Source: Nannocystis sp. (lineage in GTDB: Bacteria; Myxococcota_A; Polyangia; Nannocystales; Nannocystaceae). Taken from it: a DNA stretch of 64,000 nt. The number at the start of each line of letters is the position of its first letter. Position 1 is the first letter of the stretch. A program made the translations under genes and the position numbers. The notes beneath the pieces were generated by a model. The model ran no database searches. It was not told the origin of the DNA and saw only the letters and a program-made list of their open reading frames with translations. The stretch is from positions 1 to 64,000 of the forward strand of contig NZ_JADJNN010000013.1 of NCBI RefSeq assembly GCF_016714285.1. The letters are read 5' to 3'. Below, one piece after another: positions 63,237 through 64,000 of the stretch.

Positions 63237-64000
63237 ATGCTGACCGCCTCGCCCCGCTGGACCCTCCTGTTCCCCCTCGCCGCGCTCGTCCTCCCCGCCT
63301 GCGGTGACGACAGCACCGGCGAGACCTCGGCCGGCACCGCGTTGACCACCGGCGAGACCGGCACCGCGACCACCGCCCCGACCACCGACACCCCGACCAC
63401 CGACACTCCGACCACCGACGTGTCGACCACCGGCGGCGGCCAGACCTCGAGCGGCGCCACCACCAGCACGATCAGCGATAGCAGCACCGGCGCCGTCACG
63501 ATCACCACGACCGACGCCACCACCACCGTCGACCCGTCGACCACCGGCAGCACCGGCGTCAGCTCGGATAGCACCAGTGGCAGCACCGGCGACCCGCCCT
63601 GTCCCGACGGCACCATCGTCTGCGAGGGCGACACCGCCAAGACCTGCGACGGCATGGGCGGCTTCAAGAACGAGGAGGCGTGCGCCGGCGTGTGCATCGC
63701 CGACGTCGGCTGCAAGCTGTGCGACCCCGGCAGCACCGCCTGCGAGGGCGACAAGGTGCTGCTGTGCGACGACCAGGGCGACAGCTTGAACCCGGTCGAG
63801 ACCTGCGACGGCGTCCAGGGCGTCACCTGCGACCCCGACGCCGGCGCCTGCGTCGGCGCCTGCGCCCCCGCGGCGCTCGCCCTCTCGTACATCGGCTGCG
63901 ACTACTACCCGACCGTCACCCTGCAGTACGACCTCTACAACACCAGCCCCAAGGACAACTTCGCGGTCGCCGTCGCCAACACCTCCAACAAGGCCGTCAA
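63237..64000 (+). CDS. IgGFc-binding-type lipoprotein, cut by the window end
   Basis: The frame opens at 63237 and runs off the window without a stop. The signal ends at Cys22 (LPAC). A long Thr/Ser/Gly linker (about 25-125) with TTD-type repeats follows, then a Cys-rich segment (CPDGTIVCEGDTAKTC, CKLCDPGSTACEG, CDPDAGAC). The last visible part, CAPAALALSYIGCDYYPTVTLQYDL, matches the start of the IgGFc-binding-like domain found in many myxobacterial surface lipoproteins. At least 254 residues are present. Function is unknown but likely at the cell surface. Confidence 0.82.
   Translation, partial: MLTASPRWTLLFPLAALVLPACGDDSTGETSAGTALTTGETGTATTAPTTDTPTTDTPTTDVSTTGGGQTSSGATTSTISDSSTGAVTITTTDATTTVDPSTTGSTGVSSDSTSGSTGDPPCPDGTIVCEGDTAKTCDGMGGFKNEEACAGVCIADVGCKLCDPGSTACEGDKVLLCDDQGDSLNPVETCDGVQGVTCDPDAGACVGACAPAALALSYIGCDYYPTVTLQYDLYNTSPKDNFAVAVANTSNKAV

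Overview
The window is about 70% G+C and reads as a myxobacterium of the Nannocystis/Plesiocystis type (suborder Nannocystineae). The evidence is the C/G-saturated third codon positions, the many lipoproteins with Ser/Thr/Gly-rich linkers after the lipobox, DUF4215-type Cys-rich repeats, a fibro-slime domain, two MYXO-CTERM-like C-termini, an IgGFc-binding-type lipoprotein and a eukaryote-like Ser/Thr kinase. This is inferred from protein style; no rRNA or tRNA gene was seen. Layout: 0.3-5.3 kb (+) holds an M16 zinc peptidase, its non-catalytic lipoprotein partner (broken by one missing base) and glmS. 5.4-8.9 kb (-) holds a fibro-slime lipoprotein, a zinc-ribbon Ser/Thr kinase and moaC. 9.0-12.1 kb (+) is pntA-pntB. 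12.1-18.7 kb (-) holds a Cys-rich lipoprotein and a compact set: Ppx/GppA-like, PHP phosphoesterase, fused MlaF-MlaE-type ABC transporter and a coupled unknown protein. 18.9-22.6 kb (-) is tolQ, tolR, a TolA/TonB-like protein and tolB. 22.8-26.3 kb (+) holds three tandem lipoproteins and a hypothetical protein. 26.4-31.7 kb (-) holds a duplicated DUF2330/MYXO-CTERM pair (one copy frameshifted) and a TPR protein. 32.1-35.2 kb holds an M20 hydrolase, a C_GCAxxG_C_C-like protein, a PH-domain membrane protein and a TerB-like protein. 36-42.3 kb holds a lysine 2,3-aminomutase-type enzyme, a family A DNA polymerase without a working exonuclease, and a TldD-TldE pair. 42.4-51.1 kb holds a small lipoprotein, a FAAH-like amidase and two ~1000-residue repeat/PDZ paralogues. 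51.4-64 kb holds small lipoproteins, a 51-residue repeat peptide, an M4 protease, a GT39-like glycosyltransferase, a fused spermidine-synthase-like membrane protein, a CxxCH lipoprotein, a glycine-rich lipoprotein, an ABC-F ATPase and a truncated IgGFc-binding-type lipoprotein. Much of this serves the cell envelope: about 13 lipoproteins, the Tol system, lipid ABC transport, anchored surface proteins and extracytoplasmic proteases, with housekeeping genes between them. Two non-gene patterns stand out. A short palindrome close to CCTGTCCC-NN-GGGACAGG recurs many times in spacers and also inside reading frames, mostly in linkers, termini or signal-peptide junctions. Four unrelated genes are each broken by exactly one missing base, which looks more like sequence quality than biology. 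Two genes also have extra copies of their own 3' end in the downstream spacer.
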